Of a stretch of DNA of 64,000 bases, positions 52,354 through 61,201 are shown piece by piece; position 1 is the first letter of the stretch, and each line of letters starts with the position of its first letter. The stretch comes from an uncultured Eubacterium sp. (GTDB lineage Bacteria > Bacillota > Clostridia > Lachnospirales > Lachnospiraceae). A program made the position numbers and the translations under genes. The notes beneath the pieces are model-generated. The model saw only the letters and a program-made list of their open reading frames with translations, was not told the DNA's origin and made no database searches. The stretch spans positions 1-64,000 of the forward strand of contig CAJUFM010000006.1 of NCBI GenBank assembly GCA_910585745.1, given 5' to 3'.

Positions 52354-53595
52354 TCAATGCCTGTTGGCAAGTTCTTTCACTACATCATCCCAATTCAAAC
52401 CACACTCAGCCATAAGTACCATCAAGTGGTACAGAAAATCGGCTATTTCATACTTTAACTCCTCTGCATCCGGATTTTTGGCGGCAATCACGATCTCTGT
52501 CGCCTCTTCTCCGCACTTTTTCAGTATTTTATCAATCCCCTTATCAAAAAGATAATTTGTATATGAACCTTCTTTGGGGTGTTTTTTCCGGTCTTCGATC
52601 GTAGCAAACACCTCATTTAGTATCGTAAGAGGATTGGTATTATTATATTCTTTTTTCGCCAGTTCATGAAAAAAACAACTTCTGGCGCCCGTATGGCAGG
52701 CTGCTCCCACTTGATGGACCTTGGCCAGAACCGTGTCACGGTCACAATCCAGACGCAGTTCTTTCACATACTGGTAATGTCCAGAGGTCTCTCCTTTGCA
52801 CCACAGCTCCTGCCTGCTCCTGCTAAAATATGTCATTTTCCCGGTAGCACAGGTCGCCTCATAAGACTGTCGGTTCATGTAGGCAAGCTGAAGCACTTCC
52901 CCCGTCTTATAATCCTGGGTAATACATGGGATCAGTCCCTTTTCATCCGTCTTAAACTCAGAAAAATCCATGGCAGACTCAAAAGTATTCATTTCGATCC
53001 CCGCCTGCTTCATATTCATTTTTATCTTAAAAATTTCTTTATCCAGAAAATAATTGGTGGATACTCCACACACATTCGGAAGGCGCAGGAGACTCTCCAG
53101 ATCATTTCTCAGCAGACTGTCCCTGACGATGATCTGCTTGCCTGCATGGCTGCACTTGCGTTCCAACCCGGCATCCATATCAACATGCTTGATCAGCAGT
53201 GTATCCACAGGGAAGGGGATCTTGTCAAAATCAATATCCCCATCGATCTCCAGAATAATCTTGTCAGCGCCAAACCTTCCCGTAGCCTCTTTGAGCACCG
53301 CCACATCCGGACAGATCTCATATTTTACTACCACCTGCTCAGCACCAGTATAAAATGCCTTTTTTGCATCCTCAAAACGCCCTACATACATCCCTGCAAT
53401 AAATGGTATGTCAATCTTCACCGCAATCTGCTTCAATGCCGCAAGAAATTCTTCCCGCTCTTTCTCCATCTTGGAATAGTTATAGATAAACAGAGCATCT
53501 GCCCCGGCAAAACAGTACTGCTCCGCCTGCATAATAATATTAGCCGGAAGTTCATTTTCTCCGTTTATATATGGAATTATCTTTTTATAAGCCAA
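52354..53595 (-). CDS. hisIE: HisA/HisF-like barrel fused to HisI and HisE
   Basis: A 413-residue three-part protein. Residues 1-205 look like a HisA/HisF (beta/alpha)8 barrel (IIPYIN at 6-11, FAGADALFIYNYS, FIAGMYVG), but the first catalytic Asp position reads Asn11, so the barrel may be inactive. Residues 215-310 are HisI (phosphoribosyl-AMP cyclohydrolase): DCDRD near 283 and ACHTGARSCFF at 299-309 hold the zinc/Mg ligands. Residues 325-413 are HisE (phosphoribosyl-ATP pyrophosphatase): YTNYLFDKG and KKCGEEATE. HisI and HisE act in steps 2 and 3 of histidine synthesis. hisB lies 14 bases upstream. Confidence 0.9.
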   Translation of the reverse strand: MAYKKIIPYINGENELPANIIMQAEQYCFAGADALFIYNYSKMEKEREEFLAALKQIAVKIDIPFIAGMYVGRFEDAKKAFYTGAEQVVVKYEICPDVAVLKEATGRFGADKIILEIDGDIDFDKIPFPVDTLLIKHVDMDAGLERKCSHAGKQIIVRDSLLRNDLESLLRLPNVCGVSTNYFLDKEIFKIKMNMKQAGIEMNTFESAMDFSEFKTDEKGLIPCITQDYKTGEVLQLAYMNRQSYEATCATGKMTYFSRSRQELWCKGETSGHYQYVKELRLDCDRDTVLAKVHQVGAACHTGARSCFFHELAKKEYNNTNPLTILNEVFATIEDRKKHPKEGSYTNYLFDKGIDKILKKCGEEATEIVIAAKNPDAEELKYEIADFLYHLMVLMAECGLNWDDVVKELANRH

Positions 53596-53609
53596 AATGT
53601 ATTTCCTCC

Positions 53610-54197
53610 CTATAAGGTGCCTTTTGTGGAAAGGACTCCCTCAATTCTTTCATCCTTTTTTACTGCCAGATCCATCGCCTTGGCAACTGCCTTAAACATC
53701 GCCTCAATAATATGATGTGTATTGATCCCGGCGAGCTGGCGGATATGTAGATTCATCCCCAGTCCTGACGCAAACCCCATAAAAAATTCCCGTACGGTCT
53801 CCGTCTCCATCGTTCCTAACTTTTCTGCCGGAAGTTCCGCTTCAAATGCAAAATATGTACGTCCTGATATATCCAGTGCCGCCAGAACCAGCGCATCATC
53901 CATTGGGAGAATAAAATAACCGAAGCGGCTGATTCCCTCTTTGTCACCCAGTGCCCTGGCAAAAGCCTGTCCCAGCACAATTCCCGTGTCTTCAACAGTA
54001 TGGTGGGCATCCACGTGTACATCTCCTTTTACCTGGATCTCCAGATCAAAGAAACCATGTTTTGCAAACCCCTCCAGCATATGGTCAAAAAACCCAACTC
54101 CTGTGTCAACACTAAATTTTCCTGTGCCATCCAGGTTTAATTTTACGCTGATATCTGTCTCCTTTGTACAGCGCCTGCATTCTGCCACTCGTTCCAC
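53610..54197 (-). CDS. hisB: Imidazoleglycerol-phosphate dehydratase HisB
   Basis: A 195-residue dehydratase with the metal-binding repeats FFDHMLEGFAKHG near 37, DVHVDAHHTVEDTG near 60, and ELAGINTHHIIEAMFKA near 160. It carries out step 6 of histidine synthesis. It has no fused HisN/phosphatase part as in Gram-negatives. The intergenic region (54198-54277) separates it from trmD. Remaining his genes are not in the window. Confidence 0.95.
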   Translation of the reverse strand: MERVAECRRCTKETDISVKLNLDGTGKFSVDTGVGFFDHMLEGFAKHGFFDLEIQVKGDVHVDAHHTVEDTGIVLGQAFARALGDKEGISRFGYFILPMDDALVLAALDISGRTYFAFEAELPAEKLGTMETETVREFFMGFASGLGMNLHIRQLAGINTHHIIEAMFKAVAKAMDLAVKKDERIEGVLSTKGTL

Positions 54198-54277
54198 GTA
54201 TTTCCTCCTGTCGCGATGGTATAGTATGCCATCATTTATCTATTTATTCTACCACGGTCTTACAAAAAATGCAAGTT

Positions 54278-54979
54278 TTATTCCTGTTTTTCTTTCCACC
54301 GCTGGTAGAGATCCGGCCGGAATTCTCTAGTTCGTTCCAGTGACTTCTCCCGCCTCCATGTTTCTATCTTTTCATGGTGCCCGGACAAAAGCACCTCCGG
54401 CACTTTTCTTCCCAGAATCTCTGCCGGCCTCGTGTATTGGGGATACTCTAACAGACCGTCAGAAAAACTCTCTGTGTCTGCGGAATCTCCATTTCCCAGA
54501 ACCCCTGGCACCAGACGGGAGATAGTATCCATCATCACCATCGCCGGCAGCTCTCCCCCGGTGAGAACATAATCGCCCAGGGAAACCGGATCCGTCACGA
54601 TCTCCTCTAAAACTCTCTCATCGATGCCCTCATAATGACCGCAGAGGAACACCAGCTCCTCCTCCCCGGCAAGCTCTTCTGCCACAGACTGGTCAAACAC
54701 TTTCCCCTGGGGTGTCAGATAGACCACCCGTTTCGGCTTTCTGCCGATATTGCCGCATACCGCCTGGTAACAGCGGTACACCGGCTCTGCCTGCATCACC
54801 ATTCCGGCGCCGCCACCATAAGGATAATCGTCCACCTTGCTGTGCTTGTCCAGCGTATAGTCCCGAATATTAAATGTCTCCCAGCGGATCAGTCCCTTTT
54901 CTCCCCCTCTGCCAAGAATGCTGGCATCCATGATCCCCGGAAACATTTCCGGAAACAATGTCATAATATAATAGTTCAT
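54278..54979 (-). CDS. trmD: tRNA (guanine37-N1)-methyltransferase TrmD
   Basis: A 233-residue SPOUT methylase. Start MNYYIMTLFPEMF at 54979 after GGAGG; the open frame extends ten codons upstream without support. Knot and AdoMet region LTGGELPAMVMMD and LVPGVLGN are present, with KVDDYPYGGGAGMVM in the first domain. It makes m1G37 that prevents frameshifting. rplS, which normally follows trmD, is absent here; hisB follows instead. Confidence 0.95.
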   Translation of the reverse strand: MNYYIMTLFPEMFPGIMDASILGRGGEKGLIRWETFNIRDYTLDKHSKVDDYPYGGGAGMVMQAEPVYRCYQAVCGNIGRKPKRVVYLTPQGKVFDQSVAEELAGEEELVFLCGHYEGIDERVLEEIVTDPVSLGDYVLTGGELPAMVMMDTISRLVPGVLGNGDSADTESFSDGLLEYPQYTRPAEILGRKVPEVLLSGHHEKIETWRREKSLERTREFRPDLYQRWKEKQE

Positions 54980-55026
54980 CCTTCCCTCCACCGCCGGAAC
55001 CCCCGGCATATACCCACTGTATTATT

Positions 55027-55539
55027 CTATAAATCCATCAGGCCCGGCATCACATGTGCCACTACCTGTTTATTTTCTGTGTCTACTTTTTTTATACACT
55101 CCGGAATAGAAGGAAATAACAGCTCCTTACCTTCCTGGGAGGTGATCACAAACACCTGGTTAGCGCCGGTATCCATCACATCCTTTACCGTTCCCAGCAG
55201 TGTACCGTCTTCCTCCACCACCTCTGCCCCGATGATATCACAGATAAAATATTCTCCCTCTTCCAGGGGCACTGCATTTTCCCTGGTCACCATGATATCG
55301 CATTTGCGGAACTGCTCCACCTGGTTGATGTCGCTGTATTCCTTGAACTTCAAAATCACCAGGTTTTTAAAATATTTTACCTTTTCCACACGAAGAGGAA
55401 TCTGCTCTTTCTTCGTGACAAGGATCACCTCTTTGCATTGGTCAAAGCGCCTGGGATCATCCGTGGTAGGAAATACTTTTACCTCTCCGCGGATACCATG
55501 GGTTGTTGTGATTACGCCGATTCTAAGTAAATCTTCCAT
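55027..55539 (-). CDS. rimM: Ribosome maturation factor RimM
   Basis: A 170-residue RimM: N-terminal IGVITTTHGIRGEVKVFPTTDDPRRF and a C-terminal PRC-barrel (YFICDIIGAEVV, VFVITSQEGKELLFPSIPE). It assists assembly of the 30S head with S19. The start at 55539 is the family start; the frame extends 16 codons further. Confidence 0.93.
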   Translation of the reverse strand: MEDLLRIGVITTTHGIRGEVKVFPTTDDPRRFDQCKEVILVTKKEQIPLRVEKVKYFKNLVILKFKEYSDINQVEQFRKCDIMVTRENAVPLEEGEYFICDIIGAEVVEEDGTLLGTVKDVMDTGANQVFVITSQEGKELLFPSIPECIKKVDTENKQVVAHVMPGLMDL

Positions 55540-55609
55540 CCTTTTCCTCTCTTCCACTATAACATAACAGTGCCTGTGGCAGCACATACTGCATCACAGG
55601 CACAAATGG

Positions 55610-55837
55610 TTATTGAATTTCGACCAGTATTTTCTTGTCGCTCTTCGATGCGGAAGCACGCACCACGGTACGGATCGCTTTCGCAGTCTTTCCCTGTTTG
55701 CCGATCACTTTTCCCATATCATCAGGAGCAACCTTCAAACTCAGGACAATTTCTTTTTCATTTTCTGTCTCAGTTACGACAACTTCGTCAGGTTTGTCCA
55801 CTAAAGCACTAGCAATTACTTCAACTAATTCTTTCAT
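55610..55837 (-). CDS. khpA: KH-domain RNA-binding protein KhpA
   Basis: A 75-residue KH protein with the GxxG loop in GKVIGKQGKTAKAIRTVV. The start at 55837 has AAGGAGG upstream. KhpA (YlqC) with KhpB binds RNA and affects cell-wall synthesis and division in Firmicutes. It sits in its normal place between rpsP and rimM. Confidence 0.92.
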   Translation of the reverse strand: MKELVEVIASALVDKPDEVVVTETENEKEIVLSLKVAPDDMGKVIGKQGKTAKAIRTVVRASASKSDKKILVEIQ

Positions 55838-55866
55838 ACTGCCAACCTCCTTAGATTCAGGACGCA

Positions 55867-56112
55867 TTATTTTGCAATACCTGCCTGTTTAAACAAACGA
55901 GCTACTACATCCGTAGGCTTTGCACCGTTTGCAATCCATTTTTTCGCTGCCTCTTCGTCGATCTTAACAGCTGCAGGTTCCTGATTTGGGTCATAAGTAC
56001 CAATCTCGTCGATATTTCTGCCATCTCTAGGAGATCTCTCGTCAGCTACAACAATTCTATAAAATGGTGCCTTTTTCTGCCCTAATCTCTTCAGTCTGAT
56101 CTTTACTGCCAC
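55867..56112 (-). CDS. rpsP: 30S ribosomal protein S16
   Basis: An 81-residue S16: VAVKIRLKRLGQKKAPFYRI and GTYDPNQEPAAVKIDEE are standard. The start is GTG at 56112, directly supported by AAAGGAGGTG seven bases upstream; an upstream ATG in frame (56142) would add untypical residues. Confidence 0.95.
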   Translation of the reverse strand: MAVKIRLKRLGQKKAPFYRIVVADERSPRDGRNIDEIGTYDPNQEPAAVKIDEEAAKKWIANGAKPTDVVARLFKQAGIAK

Positions 56113-56175
56113 GTCTTTCACCTCCTTTGATTCTCTCTTCATCTATTCAAAAAGTAAAAACTATTTGAATCATCA

Positions 56176-57525
56176 CTAAAATCCGCCAAAGGGAAATTTG
56201 AATTTCCCTCCACGTTTCATCTTTTTGCCGGACATCATCCCTGACATCTGTTTCATCATCTTCCGGCTCTGTTCAAACTGCTTTATCAGCCGGTTTACTT
56301 CACTGATATCCACTCCTGCTCCTGCCGCAATCCTGCGTTTACGGGAGGGATTGATGATCGAAGGCTTTGTTCTCTCTTCTAAGGTCATAGAATAGATGAT
56401 TGCCTCCGTTCCCTTCAAAGCATCGTCATCGATCTCCAGATCAGAAGGAAGTCCCATGCCCGGAAGCATGCTTAGGATGCTGGAAAGTCCTCCCATTTTC
56501 TTCATCTGTTGCATCTGGTCCAGAAAATCGTTGAAATCAAATTCATTGTTTTTAAACTTTTTCGTAAGCTCTGCTGCCTTATCCTGATCGATCTGGGCCT
56601 CTGCTTTTTCGATAAGTGTCATGACATCTCCCATACCAAGAATACGGGATGCCATACGGTCCGGATAAAACTGCTCAAGATCTGAGAGTTTTTCTCCCAT
56701 ACCGACATAATAGATCGGTTTTCCAGTAATGGCACGGATGGAAAGCGCCGCACCGCCCCTGGTATCACTGTCCAGCTTCGTGAGAATCACACCGTCGATA
56801 TCCAAAGCTTCGTCAAAGGTGGAAGCCACATTCACCGCATCCTGTCCTGTCATGGAATCCACCGTCAGGATCGTCTGATGCACATCGACTTCTGCTTTTA
56901 TATTTTTTAACTCCTGCATCAGCTCTTCATCGATATGAAGACGCCCTGCAGTATCGAGAAATACCATGTTATTTTTATTGGTCCTGGCATGTTCCATCGC
57001 CGCTTTCGCAATATCCACCGGATTGTGGCTGGTTCCCATGGAAAATACCGGAACCCCGACTTTTTCTCCATTGGTCTGCAGCTGTTCGATTGCCGCAGGG
57101 CGGTATATATCACATGCCACAAGAAGAGGACGCCTGCCCTTTTCTTTAAACTTTGCCGCCAGCTTCGCCACAGTGGTGGTCTTACCAGCACCCTGAAGAC
57201 CGCACATCATAACCACTGTGATCTCATCTCCCGGCAGAAGGGAGATCTCGGCAGTGGTCTCTCCCATCATTTTGACCAGTTCTTCATTTACATATTTGAT
57301 CACCGTCTGTCCCGGCGTCAGGCTGTTTAGTACATCCTCTCCTGTCGCCCTTTCCTGGACGGATTTCACAAAATTTTTAACCACCTTAAAATTAACATCC
57401 GCTTCCAGAAGTGCCATCTTAACTTCTTTCAAGGCAGTTTTCACATCCGCTTCCGTTAGTCTGCCCTTGCTTCGGAGCCCCTTAAAAACATTTTGAAGTT
57501 TTTCACTCAGGCTGTCAAATGCCAC
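56176..57525 (-). CDS. ffh: Signal recognition particle protein Ffh
   Basis: A 449-residue SRP54 GTPase. G1 GLQGAGKTTT near 110, DTAGRLH near 190, TKLDSDTRGG near 248, and a Met-rich M domain (MLPGMG, QMKKMGGLSS, MMKQMSGMMSGKKMKRGG) that binds signal sequences and 4.5S RNA. It is 10 bases behind ylxM. Confidence 0.97.
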   Translation of the reverse strand: MAFDSLSEKLQNVFKGLRSKGRLTEADVKTALKEVKMALLEADVNFKVVKNFVKSVQERATGEDVLNSLTPGQTVIKYVNEELVKMMGETTAEISLLPGDEITVVMMCGLQGAGKTTTVAKLAAKFKEKGRRPLLVACDIYRPAAIEQLQTNGEKVGVPVFSMGTSHNPVDIAKAAMEHARTNKNNMVFLDTAGRLHIDEELMQELKNIKAEVDVHQTILTVDSMTGQDAVNVASTFDEALDIDGVILTKLDSDTRGGAALSIRAITGKPIYYVGMGEKLSDLEQFYPDRMASRILGMGDVMTLIEKAEAQIDQDKAAELTKKFKNNEFDFNDFLDQMQQMKKMGGLSSILSMLPGMGLPSDLEIDDDALKGTEAIIYSMTLEERTKPSIINPSRKRRIAAGAGVDISEVNRLIKQFEQSRKMMKQMSGMMSGKKMKRGGKFKFPFGGF

Positions 57526-57536
57526 GATGCCACCTC

Positions 57537-57929
57537 CTATAGGATATCATAAATCTCATGAGCCAGTGACAGCAGTTCTTCCTTTTTTGTCTCCCGCTCA
57601 GTCATAATCAATTCCTCAATCTTCCCCAGCCGTTCTTTCGCCATCTGGAATCTCTGAAACAGCTGTAGCTTTTCCTCATACTCTTCCAGTTTCCTGCTTC
57701 CCCGTTTTACGATATCGTAAACTCCCTGCCTGGTGATATCATATTTTTGTGCAATCTCACTGAGAGAAAGATCATTTAGTATATATTGTTCAAAAATCTC
57801 ACGATGTCTGTCTTTTAACAGCGGTCCATAAAAATCATACAAATACGATAGTCTGACAATTTCCTTTATATCTGTCAGAGAGTTTTTCTGCGTCACCTGT
57901 ACAACCCCGCTTTCACTGCTGTAAAGCAA
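57537..57929 (-). CDS. ylxM: YlxM/p13-like SRP-associated regulator
   Basis: A protein of 119-130 residues with the sigma-like helix-turn-helix YLYDFYGPLLKDRHREIFEQY, then LSEIAQKYDITRQGVYDIVKR. The family associates with SRP. The start is uncertain: GTG at 57896 gives the usual N-terminus (VTQKNSLTDIKEIVRL), while TTG at 57929 opens the frame. It is the first gene of the ylxM-ffh-rpsP-khpA-rimM-trmD block. Confidence 0.88.
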   Translation of the reverse strand: MLYSSESGVVQVTQKNSLTDIKEIVRLSYLYDFYGPLLKDRHREIFEQYILNDLSLSEIAQKYDITRQGVYDIVKRGSRKLEEYEEKLQLFQRFQMAKERLGKIEELIMTERETKKEELLSLAHEIYDIL

Positions 57930-58025
57930 ATTACTTTACAGAGTATAGCCTATATTTTATGAATTGTCAAGGGGAAAATCATTTTTTAGCGCAGTATGTT
58001 CCTTCATTCTGCCCCATATACGCAG

Positions 58026-58059
58026 AAAAGCCGCCTCACGAATTACTCTGTAAGACGAC
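58026..58059 (-). terminator. Terminator downstream of the small hypothetical gene
   Basis: On the minus strand GTCGTCTTAC (58059-58050) pairs with GTGAGGCGGC (58039-58030) using three G-U pairs, followed by TTTTC. The region 57930-58124 holds no gene. Confidence 0.6.
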
Positions 58060-58124
58060 CCCCCTGAACCGTGCAGTGTGAATGTAACTCATTCATTCAC
58101 CCTTCCTTTCGTAGTTTTTCCGGC

Positions 58125-58352
58125 TCAGCACTTATAGTCTGTTTCTGAACTCATTACAAAAAAGATTTCTCTTGCATTTCGATCATACTGATTCAGACCG
58201 CCCATCCTCGCAAGGACTTCACCAGGAACTGCGTTTCCGTGGTTCTCCTTTGCTGTCCGCTTTGTCCTTGCCGATTCAAGCGCCTGTTGGAAATTTCCTC
58301 CGCCCTCCTGTGGCTCATTTCCATCATACCGAATCTTCGACGTATGCTTCAC
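58125..58352 (-). CDS. Small hypothetical protein, start uncertain
   Basis: A 75-residue frame from GTG 58352 that reads as a real protein: IRYDGNEPQEGGGNFQQAL, LARMGGLNQYDRNAREIFF and the end SSETDYKC. The reading frame continues upstream to a strong AAGGAGGAG at 58410-58402 with no ATG/GTG/TTG after it, only ATT at 58403, so the natural start may be mutated or ATT. Similar small proteins ending in a TDYKC-like motif seem to occur in Lachnospiraceae, but I cannot name the family. Confidence 0.45.
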   Translation of the reverse strand: MKHTSKIRYDGNEPQEGGGNFQQALESARTKRTAKENHGNAVPGEVLARMGGLNQYDRNAREIFFVMSSETDYKC

Positions 58353-58528
58353 CGGATGAATCTCTTGAATTCTGTAGATTTTTTGGATTGTCTCTGCTTT
58401 AATCTCCTCCTTGAGCTTATTTCTGCAAATACATGATAGAAAAATCTTTTCTTATAATACATATCGGTAAATGCAGGCAAAAAGTTAACACTGCAGGACT
58501 ACTATACGACATTAATTTTCAAATATTG

Positions 58529-59722
58529 TTATTTTTTTGATTCCAAAAGCTGCTCCAGTGTGCCATGGCTGTTCAGGGCGTCACAGAGCCGGTCGTACTG
58601 TTCCTGGCGGCACTGGCTTTTTTCATCCTTCCGCTGGCTGCCAGATCCGCCTGGTATTTTCTTTTTCACTGCCCGGATCAAAAGGTTTTTGGGGGTATGT
58701 TCCATATCGATAAATTCCAGGATCTGGACTTCATAACCCATCTGTTCCAGCAGTTCTGCCCGCAAAGCATCTGTCAGAAGCGCCGCAAACCGCTCCTTCA
58801 GGATCCCATAGCGCAGGACAGGCGCCAGCAGTTCGCTCCGGATCTGTCCATTCAATTCATGCTGACAGCAGGGCACAGACAAAATCACCTCTGCCCCCCA
58901 GCGCACCGCCTTATCCAGGGCAAGGTCTGTCGCCGTATCGCAGGCATGCAGGGTGATCACCAGATCCACCTGGTCAGTTCCCTCATAGGAACCGATGTCT
59001 CCCTGGGAAAAATGCAGGCTCCCATATCCATATTTTTCTGCCAGGCCATTGCAGCGGGCGATCACATCCTGTTTCAGGTCCAGCCCTGTCATCTCCACCT
59101 CGATCCCCTGTATGATCTTCAGATAATAATAGACCGCAAAAGTAAGGTAGGATTTCCCACAGCCAAAATCAATGATCTTAAGCGGCTTTCCAGAGGACTG
59201 CCTCTGTCTGAGTTCTGGAAGCACATCCCGTATAAATTCCAGAAACCGGTTGATCTGCTTATATTTTTTATATTTCTTATCCACGATCCTGCCGTCTTCT
59301 GTCTGCACTCCCAGATCCACAAGAAAAGGAACCGCCTGCCCTGTCTCCAGAATATAGTGTTTTCTGCGGTTGTGGGAAAGCTCGATCTTCTTAATCATCT
59401 GCTGACGCTGCTCTTTGATGGAAGACTTTCCTTTTTTGCTTACAAGAACAGAAAAACTTCTGTCCTGGCACTGGAGATCCAGCTGTTTGTAGTCCTCCAA
59501 GAGATATTTGCAAATTCGTTCTACAGCAGTCTCCTTGTCCATGTTCTTGTGAAATATCTGCTGTCCACGGTATTCCTCCCGCTGAAACAACAGATGATCC
59601 TTCTCCAGAAAAGGACGGAACAGAATTTTTTTGGAAAGCTGTTTTTTTCTTCCATTGCTGACGACGGCGCGCAGCGTATCTTCATTAAAATGATCCATTA
59701 ATAACTGTTTTACCTTTTGCAT
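58529..59722 (-). CDS. Class I SAM-dependent methyltransferase
   Basis: A 397-residue methylase. The AdoMet site IIDFGCGKSYLTFAVYYYL is near residues 183-201, acidic motif II in MTGLDLKQD follows, and SVPCCQHEL near 286 is typical of the Methyltransf_32 group. The C-terminal 40 residues are charged and Gln/Arg rich. Substrate is unknown; related enzymes may act on RNA or protein. The start at 59722 has AAAGGAG ten bases upstream; the frame runs further up without support. It follows the lipoprotein gene by 49 bases on the same strand. Confidence 0.8.
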   Translation of the reverse strand: MQKVKQLLMDHFNEDTLRAVVSNGRKKQLSKKILFRPFLEKDHLLFQREEYRGQQIFHKNMDKETAVERICKYLLEDYKQLDLQCQDRSFSVLVSKKGKSSIKEQRQQMIKKIELSHNRRKHYILETGQAVPFLVDLGVQTEDGRIVDKKYKKYKQINRFLEFIRDVLPELRQRQSSGKPLKIIDFGCGKSYLTFAVYYYLKIIQGIEVEMTGLDLKQDVIARCNGLAEKYGYGSLHFSQGDIGSYEGTDQVDLVITLHACDTATDLALDKAVRWGAEVILSVPCCQHELNGQIRSELLAPVLRYGILKERFAALLTDALRAELLEQMGYEVQILEFIDMEHTPKNLLIRAVKKKIPGGSGSQRKDEKSQCRQEQYDRLCDALNSHGTLEQLLESKK

Positions 59723-59771
59723 CTGGCAAAGACTCCTTTCTCTCATTGGATTTGATGGGATAGCGGCTTGT

Positions 59772-61142
59772 TTATTCCATTTCAAAATTATTTGGCATAT
59801 ACTCTGAATAACCATGTGTGTTCAGACCCATGCCCCACTCATAATAGGGCAGCCACCATTGCCAGTCTTGTTTTGTCAGCCATTTGAACGTTCCTGTTTG
59901 AAAGTCATAACTGGCAAGCTGGTTTTTCTTTTCTCTGGTATGCTCAAGATACATCAGACAGATGTCCCCGGCCATCATCACAACACTGCCCCGGCTTCGG
60001 TAAATGCTCTCGACCTCATACCCACTTTTAGTAAGTTTCCCAAATAGCTTCTGATCTGCCTCCGGGTTGTGAAGATATTCGTTTATTTCTTTCTCCCACT
60101 CCCACTCACCGGAACCATCCCGCTTTTTGCTGATCACGATCATATTCCGGCATTCGGGCACATCGTGTCCTCCCAGTATCCAAAGCTGTGCATACAGATG
60201 ATCACCTCGTATAAACAGGTTATTCAGATGGATTTCATGTCCCGCTGACGTTTCACATTCACAGTCTTCCAGTGCTCCCCATCCTTTCAGCAGCTGGCGG
60301 ATCTGGGCAAGATCGAGAAGTTTTTCTTTTTTTCCATCCTCCAGCCAGTACCGCCAGAGGGCATCATTTTTCTCATTGCCCTCCCACTCCATCCAAAATA
60401 ACTCATTATTCAAAACATCGGATTCTGTGTAAATTATGCGGGACCTTTCTTCCCCCCGGATCAGGTTTATGGTATCTGACCCTAGCTTTTTCTCCACCAG
60501 CCCGCTGTCACATGTTATGATAACACTTTCCTCGAACAACTCCTCTACATACAAAAAACCGGAACCCAGATCACCACCGGGTTCATACTGTTTTTTCCGG
60601 ATATTATACAGTTTAAGAGTACTTCCCTCACCCTCAGGTTCCTGGTAGACAATATAACTGCCATTACACCAGTAGATAGGAGCCCAGCTAGCTCTCCGAT
60701 TCCTCTCCAGGATCAATTCTGCCGCTGTTTCATCCAATTTCCACTGTTTTTCCTTTCTCACCGGAGCACGCCATATGTGATCTTCACTCTGTTCCCCATC
60801 ACTGCTGCAGGTGACATAATACACCCAGTCTTCATCCACATAACAGATGTCCCTTATCCCTTTGACAGGCAGCCTGTGCTCTTCTCCGGACTGACGGTTA
60901 TGCTCTGTCAGTATTTCAGTGCCATTCTCCACATAATACAGGTTTTGTTCGTTGCAGTAAGAATAGTTCTCTGATCTGTCTTTTTCCACCAGCTTCACTG
61001 CTCCGCCAGAGACCGCTTCTCCGGAAACTGCCCCGCCGGAAGCTGTCCTTTCCCTGGAAAAGCCGGAAAACTCACCGCCGCAGCCGGTGAGGAAAAACAC
61101 TGCCAGCACGATTCCAATTATCGTCTTTCTCCTTTGTCTCAT
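59772..61142 (-). CDS. Lipoprotein of a tandem paralog family (member 1)
   Basis: A 456-residue lipoprotein. Signal peptide with lipobox FLTGC, then CGGEFSGFS, then a short Gly/Ala/Ser/Val array (ASGGAVSGEAVSGGAVK). The rest has repeated Trp/Tyr-rich segments such as ICYVDEDWVYYVT, HIWRAPVRKE and LFWMEWEGN that look like propeller blades. AAGGAGG lies before the start at 61142. It is clearly related to the two genes upstream on the same strand. Function unknown; a surface receptor or sensor is a guess. Confidence 0.75.
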   Translation of the reverse strand: MRQRRKTIIGIVLAVFFLTGCGGEFSGFSRERTASGGAVSGEAVSGGAVKLVEKDRSENYSYCNEQNLYYVENGTEILTEHNRQSGEEHRLPVKGIRDICYVDEDWVYYVTCSSDGEQSEDHIWRAPVRKEKQWKLDETAAELILERNRRASWAPIYWCNGSYIVYQEPEGEGSTLKLYNIRKKQYEPGGDLGSGFLYVEELFEESVIITCDSGLVEKKLGSDTINLIRGEERSRIIYTESDVLNNELFWMEWEGNEKNDALWRYWLEDGKKEKLLDLAQIRQLLKGWGALEDCECETSAGHEIHLNNLFIRGDHLYAQLWILGGHDVPECRNMIVISKKRDGSGEWEWEKEINEYLHNPEADQKLFGKLTKSGYEVESIYRSRGSVVMMAGDICLMYLEHTREKKNQLASYDFQTGTFKWLTKQDWQWWLPYYEWGMGLNTHGYSEYMPNNFEME

Positions 61143-61201
61143 AGTCCCCCTCCTTGAACCATGCCGCCACAGAGGCGGCACAAACAATACTTGAATCCTG
61201 T

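Noticed and set aside
52666..53715. 349-codon plus-strand frame over hisIE
   Set aside because: Antisense to the zinc-site and HisE motifs of the real gene.
58565..59701. 378-codon plus-strand frame
   Set aside because: Fully antisense to the class I methyltransferase, which has clear AdoMet motifs.
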